In this document: positions 20,412 through 30,060 of the stretch, piece by piece
Layout: every line of letters starts with the position of its first letter
Numbering within the stretch: position 1 is the stretch's first letter
Origin: Buddleja alternifolia
Taxonomy: Eukaryota; Streptophyta; Magnoliopsida; Lamiales; Scrophulariaceae
DNA length: 64,000 bases
Reading direction: 5' to 3'
Assembly (NCBI GenBank): GCA_019426215.1
Contig: CM033395.1
Span: 13,382,569 to 13,446,568, forward strand
Notes under the pieces: generated by a model
What the model was told of the DNA's origin: nothing
Seen by the model: only the letters and a program-made list of their open reading frames with translations
The model's database searches: none
Position numbers and translations under genes: made by a program

Positions 20412-22946
20412 ATGACCCGTACTAGTCGAGTGGGACTAGCGGAGTTGGACCCTGAAATTGAACGAACGTTTACTCGAGGGGTAAGACTACAAAGAGAGGC
20501 TCAACATTATCAAGCCACAATGGATCCAAATCTGAATCCTCCTCCTATTCACATAGATCCCGCTATCTTAGAAGAAGCTGTTCGTCGGGAGCTTGCAAAT
20601 CTTCGCGTTCATCAAAACCAACCAGAGGCGCCTCCGCAACGCCCTTTGAGGGATTATATGATGCCAAACATCCAAGGAGCCGCAGGGCCAATCGTTTTAC
20701 CACCGGTAGAGGCTAACACTTTTCAAATCCTGCCGGGGTATATCCAAATGATAGGAAACCAGGTTCAATTCTCCGGTTTACAACATGATGATCCACACGC
20801 TCATATAGCCACATTCTCGGAGATTATCCATACTTTCAAGAACAATGGAGTCACCGACGATGCCATACGCTTACGGTTATTTCCATTCTCTCTCAAAGAC
20901 AAGGCTAAACAGTGGTTCAACTCTTTGCTAACCGCCTCTATCCGTACTTGGGAACAAATGGTGGATAAATTTTTGTCTAAGTATTTTCCACCGGGTAAGA
21001 CGGCCGCAATGAAAAATGAAATCACCAGCTTTCGTCAATATGAGGGGGAATCACTTTATGAGGCATGGGAGCGTTTTAAGGAACTTTTGAGGAAATGCCC
21101 ACACCATGGGTTAGCCGTGCCCACACTTGTTCAAACTTTCTATTTGGGTTTGGGACCGAATCTCCGTACGAATTTAGATGCCGCCGCGGGAGGTACTATC
21201 ATGAACAAATCACCTGAGGAAGCTTGGGCATTAATTGAGCTCATGGCCGAGAACAACTATCAATGGCCAACCGAACAAATCACGTTGCCCAAGAAGCCCG
21301 CCGTATTGTATGAAATTGGGAATAGCTCCATAGTAGCCGTTCAATTGGAGGCCCTAAACAAAAGGTTAGATGCTTTAGGACTCATGCGAGGTGCGGTGAA
21401 TCATGTCCGAGCCGATTGTGAAAATTGTGGAGGTGACCACACGAACTTTGAATGCCTACAAAGAAATTTATGTGTGGCACCGAACTCAGTTGAAAGTGTT
21501 AACTTCATGGAAAATTCAAGTCGTCAACAAAAGAATCCCTACTCGAACTCTTTCAATCCGGGATGGAGGAATCATCCAAATTTCTCGTGGAATCAAAATA
21601 TGAATATGGCAAAACCACCACCACCCGTTTTTCAGCAACCTCCATTTCAAAGGCAAGGGGGGTTCCAACAACCACAACAAACTGAGAAAAAGAATAATAT
21701 GGAAGATGTGTGGCAAACGTTCATGACGGAGGTGACACAAAAGTTTCAATTTCAAGAAATGATGTCCAAGAGACAAGAAGCGAGCTTAAAAAATCAAGTC
21801 GCACTAAAGAACTTAGAAACTCAAATTGGGCAAATTGCCAACATGCTTTCAGGACGAACTCAGGGAACTTTACCAAGTGACACCGAGAAAAATCCAAGGG
21901 AACAAGTTCATGCGATAACTCTTCAAAGTGGAAAGAACTTCATTGATTCAGACTTGGGAGGTAAAAAGGATGATACACCACACCGTTCGGACAAAAACGA
22001 GGCAGCATCCGACTCCGGAACAAATGCCTCAGCGTTTCCCAAGGAACACCGTGCCATTGCACCTACTAGAGTGAAACACCGCGGCGTTCAACCCTCTAAC
22101 ACCGCGACGTTCTCCCCTATTTCAGGAAATTCTTCACCCGAACCCTCCGTACCCAAACCAAGGCCCCCTTTTCCACTTGCATTACAAAAAGGGAAGTTAG
22201 ATAAACAATTTGCTAAGTTTCTTGATATTTTTAAACAATTGCGTATTGATATTCCTCTTGTAGATGTTTTATCACAAATGCCCAACTATGCTAAATTTCT
22301 TAAAGAAATCATCTCCAAGAAAAGAAAGGTGGAAGAGCATGATACGATGCCTACTACGGTGGAATGTGCAACAATTCTACAAAACATGCTTCCGCCAAAA
22401 CTAAGAGATCCAGGGAGTTTCTCTATACCTTGCACTATTGGTCATTTGAATTTTTCAAAATCTTTATGTGATTTAGGTGCTAGTGTTTCACCCATGCCCT
22501 TATCTGTGTGTAGGGAGCTCGGATTCACGAACTTAAAACCCACTACAATCTCCTTGCAATTGGCGGATCGCTCGGTCAAGCACCCTGTAGGCATCTTAGA
22601 GAACATTTTGGTCAAGGTGAAAAATCTTATCATTCCAGTCGATTTCATAATACTGGACATAGCCAACGATGCTGAGGTCCCCATTATTTTGGGACGACCT
22701 TTCTTAGCCACAGCTGGAGCAATTATTGATGTTAAGCATGGTAAATTAACTTTCAAAGTTGGAGAAGAAGAGGTGAAATTTGACTTGTCTAATGAAACAA
22801 AACACTTTTCTACCATTCATCATGTTTACCAAGTCGTACCTGTAGGTGAGTCCTTGAGAGAAATGGCTACAAAAGATAAGAAGACTGTGAAGTTTAAACA
22901 AGGCCTCGATCAAATGTTTACTAAGGGTACCACTGGTATTGGGTGA
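20412..22946 (+). CDS. gag-pro: Retrotransposon gag-protease polyprotein of element D
   Basis: 844 codons, uninterrupted. Retrotransposon gag core at about residues 120-290 (with 'KDKAKQWFNSL' and 'YFPPGKTAAMKNEI'). A degenerate zinc knuckle CENCGGDH....C lies near residue 336. Pro/Gln/Asn-rich linker about 370-430. A coiled stretch about 435-490. Aspartic protease domain with 'LCDLGAS' (about 685-691) and flap/end motif 'ILGRPFLATAGA' (about 758). The ORF stops just after the protease, where autonomous relatives go on into RT. The ATG is the first in frame, 112 nt after the PBS. Gag would build the particle and protease process it; RT and integrase would have to come from a relative. Confidence 0.92.
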   Translation: MTRTSRVGLAELDPEIERTFTRGVRLQREAQHYQATMDPNLNPPPIHIDPAILEEAVRRELANLRVHQNQPEAPPQRPLRDYMMPNIQGAAGPIVLPPVEANTFQILPGYIQMIGNQVQFSGLQHDDPHAHIATFSEIIHTFKNNGVTDDAIRLRLFPFSLKDKAKQWFNSLLTASIRTWEQMVDKFLSKYFPPGKTAAMKNEITSFRQYEGESLYEAWERFKELLRKCPHHGLAVPTLVQTFYLGLGPNLRTNLDAAAGGTIMNKSPEEAWALIELMAENNYQWPTEQITLPKKPAVLYEIGNSSIVAVQLEALNKRLDALGLMRGAVNHVRADCENCGGDHTNFECLQRNLCVAPNSVESVNFMENSSRQQKNPYSNSFNPGWRNHPNFSWNQNMNMAKPPPPVFQQPPFQRQGGFQQPQQTEKKNNMEDVWQTFMTEVTQKFQFQEMMSKRQEASLKNQVALKNLETQIGQIANMLSGRTQGTLPSDTEKNPREQVHAITLQSGKNFIDSDLGGKKDDTPHRSDKNEAASDSGTNASAFPKEHRAIAPTRVKHRGVQPSNTATFSPISGNSSPEPSVPKPRPPFPLALQKGKLDKQFAKFLDIFKQLRIDIPLVDVLSQMPNYAKFLKEIISKKRKVEEHDTMPTTVECATILQNMLPPKLRDPGSFSIPCTIGHLNFSKSLCDLGASVSPMPLSVCRELGFTNLKPTTISLQLADRSVKHPVGILENILVKVKNLIIPVDFIILDIANDAEVPIILGRPFLATAGAIIDVKHGKLTFKVGEEEVKFDLSNETKHFSTIHHVYQVVPVGESLREMATKDKKTVKFKQGLDQMFTKGTTGIG

Positions 22947-24536
22947 AGAAGAAAAATACAAAAAGAGTCAAGCTAATGACTTTAAACAAGCGCTTCTTGG
23001 GAGGCAACCCAAGCTTCGTTATTTTTATTTTATTTTATTTTATTTTTCTTTTCCTTTTTGTCTTTAGCTTGCTTTCTCTTCTGTCTTATTGTTGATGTGA
23101 TTTCCTAGAGAACTATTTCTTTCAGGTTTTGCTCACGGTTTGATCCTGGGATATGAGCCCACCACCGTGCTCCCTCCATTTCTCTCCATTTCTGGGTTGT
23201 ATCACTTATCCCTCTTACCTTGCATTTATTTCATGAACATTGCGGACAATGTTTAATTTAAGTTTGGGGGTACAACGTTGTTGATATAGAATTCACGAAT
23301 TGGTGCACCCTTGCATGAGAGCATAATGCGTTTGAATATCTCTACTCTCTCGAAGTCAAAGTCCCTTATCTGTGGTTAACATGTAATATGTTGTGACTTG
23401 AAAGCCCTTTTTAGTCATGCTTATGCAATTTTTTTTTAGGATTTAAAACGTTGGACTTTCAATTTTGTTGACTATGAAGTGTGTATTAATGTTGTAAACT
23501 CATAAAATGATTTAGGCCATCTTTCATTGTTGTTAGCCTTACATTTTGGCCTTCTGTATATTGCACAATCTCTAGGCCTTGATTTGAGCCGTATTGATAA
23601 GAATGGAGTGTGTTAAGCACACTAGAAACCACCATTCGTCTTTATTTCATAAGCCACGACAACCACCTTCTACCCTAAAAGAAAAACAATGTCTTGCACC
23701 TAATCAAGAGAGTTTAGAACTTCATATCATTTGACTTGAATATGGGTAGTCACCTTGTTTTGATTTGAATGTATGTGAGTTAGATAGTGATATTTTGGCC
23801 ATGTTGGGATATTTGAGGTTTGAAATATTATGTAAAAAAAGGGGATGAAATGAAAACTTGAGCAATGGGCTAAATAGTCGAGAGAGAGATATATATGGAA
23901 AAAAAAAGAAAAAAAATGTGCTCTTGACTAGGCTTTGATCTTGGCACTCAATTGGATCATTTGGCTTGGAAATCTGTGTACAACCCAATATGAAAAGAAA
24001 CAAGTTTGGGGGTTGTAAGTTGAAAGGCAAAATAGAATGAAAAAGGGATAAGTGATTTTGAGTTGTGAAAGTTTATATGGTTTATATGAGAATTTAGCTC
24101 GATGATTTTGAGTCATAGGCTCTCTTGACTTAGTCACTTTATCCATATCTTCCGGTCCTAGCCATCACCTAGCCTTACATTACAAGTCGGAAAGACCTTT
24201 TGATTGTGACTTTTGCACTTTATACACACCGATGACTTAACGAATATTGAATTGTTTCAATGTCTTTACCTTCCAATTGATTTGCATAATCTTTTCTAAA
24301 GTGTGCTCTTGACATGGATATGGATGTGGGAGTTCATGATATAGGGATGGAAACTAAGATTTTGTGAGGTTTTCAAATTGTTGAATGTTCAAAGCATCGT
24401 GTAGCTTTTCATAATCGTTTTTGAAGGTATAATGCTTCCTCTTATGTGTGTGAATTAGCAAATGAAATTTTCAATCATCATATGTGTGTTTGATTGTATT
24501 TGATCGAGGACGATCAATGCTAAGTTTGGGGGTAGT
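22947..24536 (+). other. Element D non-coding 3' region with hairpins and polypurine tracts
   Basis: No coding. Starts with a hairpin CTTGGG-aggcaa-CCCAAG (22996-23013), then repeated TTTTATT. The hairpin AACATTG-CGGA-CAATGTT (23236-23253) is followed by AAGTTTGGGGGT (23260-23271). The true polypurine tract TAAGTTTGGGGGTAGT lies at 24521-24536 before the right LTR. Confidence 0.7.
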
Positions 24537-26130
24537 TGATATATGTTATTTTTACACTAGTTTTCCCCCATTTATCGACTTAGTTTTGATTGTTTCCTTG
24601 ATAATTTGATCACATATGATGCTTTGATCCTTGTCTTCTCATATTTTATAGAATAACATAACATTTGGAGGAAAAGAACAAGGATTGAAGGTAAATCATG
24701 CATAAAGATACAAACTGTCTGCGCAGTGATAGAGTTTATTCAATAGAGTTCTCTACCCATGTCCACATTACACACTTGATTTACCAATGGAAAGATAAGA
24801 GGCAAAGGTACATTTCTTATGTTGAAGACAAAGATCAGATATGTAGGGAAGGAGGTGAAAACGTCATCGGAAGAGACGTCTTACGATGGAGTTTTCTCAT
24901 TCAGTGACTTGTGAGACAATTTTGTCATCTTTAACGTTTGATTTCGGCCCTAGTGTCTTCTGGAGAGTTGTAGATCTTTGTTTTAGGATTCTACAGCAAC
25001 TTGAATCAGTGAATTCCGACATCGGTAGAGAAAGTTATGCGAAGTTTACCAAAACTGGCTGGAGCAGCAGGGGACGAACGCCGAGGCGTTCATCCACGAA
25101 CGCCGAGGCGTTCACATGCAGTAGCCAACGCTGAGGCGTTCAACAAGCGAACGCCGCGGCGTTCAAGGCAGCGGGTTGGTCTATAAATACCCCTTTTAGC
25201 CATTTTTTACCCTAACTCACCTTGGATATCAGCAACCACACGAAAATAGAGAGACGGAGAGCTTAGAAGAGAAGATTAAAGGTCAAAACATGGAGAATTC
25301 AACAAGGAATCCACATCTCTACAAGAATTAGGGAGTTTTTACATATTTGTTTCTTGAATTTGTTCAAATCTCCTATGACTTGTATGATTTATATTTGCAC
25401 TTTTGACATGAATATGAGCTAAACTTGTTTGATTGAGGCCATGGATAGGCCGTTTATGTTATTTTGATTGTTGATTTGTTGGTGTTTATTGGATTAATTT
25501 TGGTTTTAGCTATGTATTCAATATTTGATCTCAATGCTACATTTGCTTGATCACCAAGTGTTTGATAAAATGCCTAGGTTAGAGATCGAGAGATAATAAC
25601 CTAGGGAAGATATAAACATTGAATACCCTATAGTTAAACCGACTAGAGATAGACTCAGTTTTTTTAGGTGGCTTTCCATTCACGTGGGGAATTCCTAGAC
25701 CTTAAATGCATCCTCGTTAATCGGGTTTTCATATAGAGATATATAGGAAATCGTTACCAAGGGTAGGGTTGCTATGCCAAGAGATTGGGTAGTACGTACG
25801 TTAGGGAATTTCGCCTTAGCTAAATCAATCTAATAATCCAATAGAACCTAAGTCACAATCTAAATGCATAATCGGTTGAACCATGTGCCTTGATCGCTTC
25901 TCTTTATTGTTTCCTCCCTTTATTTGGTGTGACGTTGCCTTAGTTTATTTTCTAGTATTTATTAATTAGTTAATCAACCTTTCTATCGACCGATTTAACT
26001 TAGAATTGAGTAATATAGTAGTCTTGGTACTTATATTATAGTTGTCCCTGCGGATACGATAACCCCGGACTTAGAAATCCACTTTACTACTTACGCGACC
26101 TAGTTCTCTTGCTAGGATTTTGTCATGTCA
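24537..26130 (+). repeat. 3' LTR of element D (1594 bp)
   Basis: Starts TGATATATG after the polypurine tract and ends TTTTGTCATGTCA, followed by TSD gtcgt. Palindrome array 25076-25164 and TATAAATA 25182-25189 as in the left LTR, with small changes in the palindromes. Confidence 0.93.
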
Positions 26131-26135
26131 GTCGT

Positions 26136-26700
26136 GATGGAAAACACAAGCAAGGCACAGTCCTTATTCAACTCTGATCGGTTGGAGCTCAGGAGCAGGT
26201 TAAAACGGATAAAGTGGAGCCAAAAGGCTGCCTCAGGCAGCAAGATACGACGGGGTAAGTGTGACTCCCCTTCGGGCCAAGTCGTACCCTCAATAGAAAT
26301 GACCCCAAGGACCTCGTCAAGTGAAACAGTGTATGTCCCATCTAGCTTGTAGAGATCAAGATACACTCAAGTCTATGGAATTGCCATCCCGAGGCACTCA
26401 CTAAGAACAATGGCATCAAGATTGACCCTGTGATCCTGAACCTCAATCGTGTGTGCCCTCCAACCCGATTTGTCTGTGATGGAAAGGTACGCCCCGGTAC
26501 TATAAAACTCCAGAATCCAGGGAAGGCGCATAGCCTCTAAGGGGCCACAAAAATTGTCCAAACCATGGAACTCAATGCGGGCTTTCACGGCACTCTTCGC
26601 ACTGGAAGCAAAAGGCCTTTCTTTGATAACCGTCCTACTGTATAACCAGTTAAAAATGAGTTATGCTTTCAGGTGTAAAGAACGGGAAAGCATAGTCGGT
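26136..26700 (-). pseudogene. Element B ORF, N-terminal half (Transposase_32-like)
   Basis: Minus-strand pieces with a few stops. 26373-26588 carries 'LPWILEFYSTGAYL'. 26136-26366 carries 'LPEAAFWLHFIRFNLLLSS' followed by 'NRSELNKDCALLVFSI'. This matches the common pattern (aromatic-rich, then SEV..DRALLLY) of the 'putative plant transposon protein' domain found in many plant LTR elements. It is interrupted by element D and continues at 18760. Function of the family is unknown. Confidence 0.6.
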
Positions 26701-27385
26701 GATATTGTGTCCTGTGGGGGCTCGGGGTTAATCGAGGACCCTTTCGCGACCTTTTTTTTTTCCTTTATATTGTTTCGAGGTGTGCTTAGGCATTTTATAG
26801 AGAATCTCAGTAGCGTAACAGTAGCAAACAACAACCCAAAATCATACAACCAACTACTACAATTTCCCAACTAAAATCGCAGCTAACCCACAACGAACCC
26901 AAACAATCAATCAACACCACTCAACCAACCAACAAATTTCACCTAAATTGGAGAACAAATTCACACAAGACCATTCTTAGACAATATCACACAGTGTGGA
27001 GACCAACAATTGCAAAGAATGCTCACAAACTCACTGTAAATCTGAATACAACAGCCAATCGACAACCCCAATGCAACCAATCGATAATGCATCGACAAGT
27101 GTGGCAGAATAACATAAAAATCGACAAGCCCATGCCCGATTTGACTCAAATACACAGCAATAATTTCAAAATATTAACCAATCACTCACCTTATTGCGCA
27201 AAGAGACTTGTAGACCGACGGAAATAAGCCCCACACCAAGGGAGATCGAGAGTGACTGTTCACAGAGGTGAATCAGTGGAAATCGGTGGAAAAATGGTAG
27301 AAGGAGGTGGATCCAAGTATAGAGAAAGATGATGATATTTTGACCTAACTTTGACTGAAGTTTAAAATAAATACCTGTTCGGCGC
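26701..27385 (-). other. Element B leader region
   Basis: AT-rich with many CAAC runs; no coding recognised. At about 27379-27388 the minus strand reads GGCGCCGAACAGG beside the truncated LTR, which may be the remnant of an Asp-tRNA primer site. Confidence 0.45.
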
Positions 27386-28585
27386 CTATTACTTTGGTGG
27401 AAAATCCTTAATTAACTATTACCCGATGTCTCGACTCATAATAATCCTATGATAGATTGACCGATCTATAAATATGTCTATCCGAGAATCTAATCAATAA
27501 CCACGCATTAACGTTCTAAAGTTTCCCCGGATAAATCCCGCTAACAACACTCGGAAATCTTTACCTATTTCTAGGGCAATTCCACATCAGTTTCGGATGA
27601 TGCGTTGATTCTTGTTGCACCCTAACCTATGTTCTTTCAAATGGATAGAATAGGCACAATATCAAGCACATGGTGATCAAGCATATGATTGTGATAAAAG
27701 CACAAAATCAACACACAAAGCAATAGGAGAATTAATATGAAAATTCACTTCACATATATTGATTCGTAAAATAGGCCTTCACATGGCCTTAGTACTACAA
27801 TTTAGCCTCTCTTCAAGGCTTTAAGAAAATCTAATACAAACATATACATACTCATGGAAATAAACATGTAAATGCAAACAATTAAAACTCCTTCCATAGC
27901 TTGATGATGGATCCTTGCTTTAGAACTTCAATCCTTAGCTCCTATCTCTTTCCTTCTCCTACCAATTGATGATAAAATGGCCCAAAAACCCTGCAATATG
28001 CCTTCAATCCCTAGGAATTCGAACCCTTCAATTGAGCTGAAAATTTCCTTTTATAGCTTCCAAAAATGGTTACAATGACGCCCAGGCGTGGGTGGATTAG
28101 CGCCTAGGAGCCGCCTACGTGGCAGGAGTTTCTTGCGGGAAAAGTCGGGCGGCGCTCAGGTGCGACATAGGTGGCGCTCGGGGGGGGGGGGAAGGTATCG
28201 CTCCTAGGCGCGGGATGTGTGACGCCTAGGCGCCGTACTGCGTGGGCTGCCTGTTCTTCTCTTCGGCTGGCGCCCAGGCGTGGCTACACTGGCGCCCAGG
28301 CGTGGCTACACTGGCGTCCAGGCGCGGGTCTGCGCACACTTACTACTTCTCTTCATTTTCTGGTGCCTGGGCGCGAGTAATGTGGCGCCTAGGCGCCAGC
28401 ATGCGAACGTTTCTCTAGAGTTAGTTTGAAATGCCGTCTTTTGCCCTTTTCTTCGTGTATCGTCGCTTAATACCTGAATTCACTTAACACACGTATTAAA
28501 AGTACGAGTGGCACAATTCAAGTTATAAATGGACCTAAATCGCCAATAAAAGGGCTAAAAGCACGTGCAAAAATGACTTCTATCA
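27386..28585 (-). repeat. 5' LTR of element B, truncated
   Basis: Matches 15266-16411 of the other LTR. The part equivalent to 14977-15265 is missing, so a deletion joins LTR interior to primer-site-like sequence. GC-rich array 28080-28400 includes two tandem 22-bp units (28268-28289, 28290-28311) and a third partial one. A G12-type run occurs at about 28178-28190. TATAAAAGG (minus) lies at about 28047-28056. Ends next to TSD agtcc. Confidence 0.83.
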
Positions 28586-28590
28586 AGTCC

Positions 28591-30060
28591 TTTTGGACAT
28601 CCTTCTAAAGGTATCCATAATGAACGAGTCTACATATCAATGTCTCAGATTGCATAATTCAAGTGTGCTACTATCGAAAGCCTAGTTCTAATGGATTTGA
28701 TTATTACTGGGAGAAAAATGGCTTCCTCATAGTCATTGCCCTTATATTGACTACACCATTTGTTGCCATCAATTTGGCCAGGCCAATCCAACTAATCAAA
28801 CTATTCCCACTTTCATAGTGTTACATTATCTCACATTGTCCATGCCCACCATCGCTTGGTCACGAGTAGAGGAATCATATTCATGGCATCCTTCCGTTAC
28901 TACAGCAGATCACCATATATTTCAGGCGGCTGAGATACTCTACTAGGCCATCGCATTGGCGGTTGTGTCCTATAAGGCTTGGTTTGAATAAAGTCTATTT
29001 TGTTTCCCACAGTTATCTTTCTACTACTCTTAGTTTTCTCGAATGATCTAATCTTTGAGAAATCGGGCCTTTAAAGACACAATGACTCTTTCGGTCACTG
29101 CATAGGTGAAAGAGATCTCCTTGAGATTCATAGGGTTAACAAAAATTTGTTTCTCAAAGAAACACCCCCAAATGTATACTTTATCAACTTACGTAAGGTA
29201 TTTTCATACCCTCGTTTATTGAAAGACAGCGCGTTCCAATCATCACATCTAATGTTGAATGCTTGGGAATGAATTTGGAGGGACATATATTTAAAATATG
29301 ATTGAATTATGCTTCACCCATGTTGAACCTCGCAATTTCTAGCATAGAACTTACATTGCCCAACATAGTCATGTTCTCGCATGAACCTATCATATTCATC
29401 TTGGGGATTTGCTGGAAGTGTCAATTGTGAACCCACATGATGTTCTTTCTAAAGAATAGGTCAAACCAGGTGATCACACGTCAGCATGCAAAACTATAAA
29501 ACTTTGAGTGGTCCTTTTAATATCTTCCCGATAAAGGGGGACCAAATAATTTTACTAGTTTGTTCCAAGCATACTACGCACAGTACACTTATTCCGGATG
29601 CACGGATTCGCTTAAACAATTTTAGCAAGGATGTATGGTTGCCTGATTTATTTGAAAAATAAATGCTAGCTCCAATGTTACCAAACTTAAAGAAGTATTA
29701 TTTAATGACCAAGTCAGAAAAACAACTATCTTATTTCCATTTGGTCAAACAAACCAATCATCCATCACGTGTCCATAATTATAAAAGCAACTTAGGTTAA
29801 TCTTAAATGACTTGTATCATTTTCGACTATCTCTCGTCCTACCAGCTCTGCACTTCTTTCTAGCACTAGCTCTAAGAAGTCAGATATAGAACATTAGCTC
29901 TCCAAGAACCAAGTTCTATTTCTCAGTGTACCTCATACCATAGCCCTACTCACTGACCCCTCTATTGGGACATGAGTAATGCTTGCAATAAGCATACCAT
30001 CTAATGATTTATTATATTAGGTCAGTTGGAACATTCTCAAGCAAAAGAACTAAGGGTCCT
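28591..30060 (-). pseudogene. pol: Element A pol 5' part and gag remnants
   Basis: Right of element B, minus-strand pol decay resumes. 28591-28840 matches the start of the RT region of element C (47030-47230). Farther right, scattered similarity to C's integrase-RT linker is visible. Near 30020-30055 a remnant of the gag N-terminus (GPLVLLLEN-type) is seen in the same place as C's gag start near 49670. Too many stops and gaps for precise borders. Confidence 0.55.

Larger units (their letters stand above)
18761..26130 (+). mobile_element. Element D: young Ty3/gypsy element with gag-protease only
   Basis: LTRs at 18761-20276 and 24537-26130 flanked by the perfect duplication gtcgt (18756-18760, 26131-26135). 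PBS for Asp tRNA follows the left LTR, and a polypurine tract precedes the right LTR. One open frame codes gag plus protease. There is no RT, RNase H or integrase. The two LTRs differ at roughly a dozen points plus an indel of about 70 bp near the left LTR's end, so the insertion is recent. It must depend on enzymes from another element. Confidence 0.92.
14977..28585 (-). mobile_element. Element B: non-autonomous LTR retrotransposon, minus strand
   Basis: LTRs at 14977-16411 and 27386-28585, flanked by the perfect duplication agtcc (14972-14976, 28586-28590). On the minus strand the LTR starts TGATAGGAGTCATTTTTG and ends GCGTGTCA. A C/A tract next to 16411 is the minus-strand polypurine tract. 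The only coding seen is a 'putative plant transposon protein' type ORF, now split by element D. No RT, integrase or protease motif was found. Confidence 0.85.
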
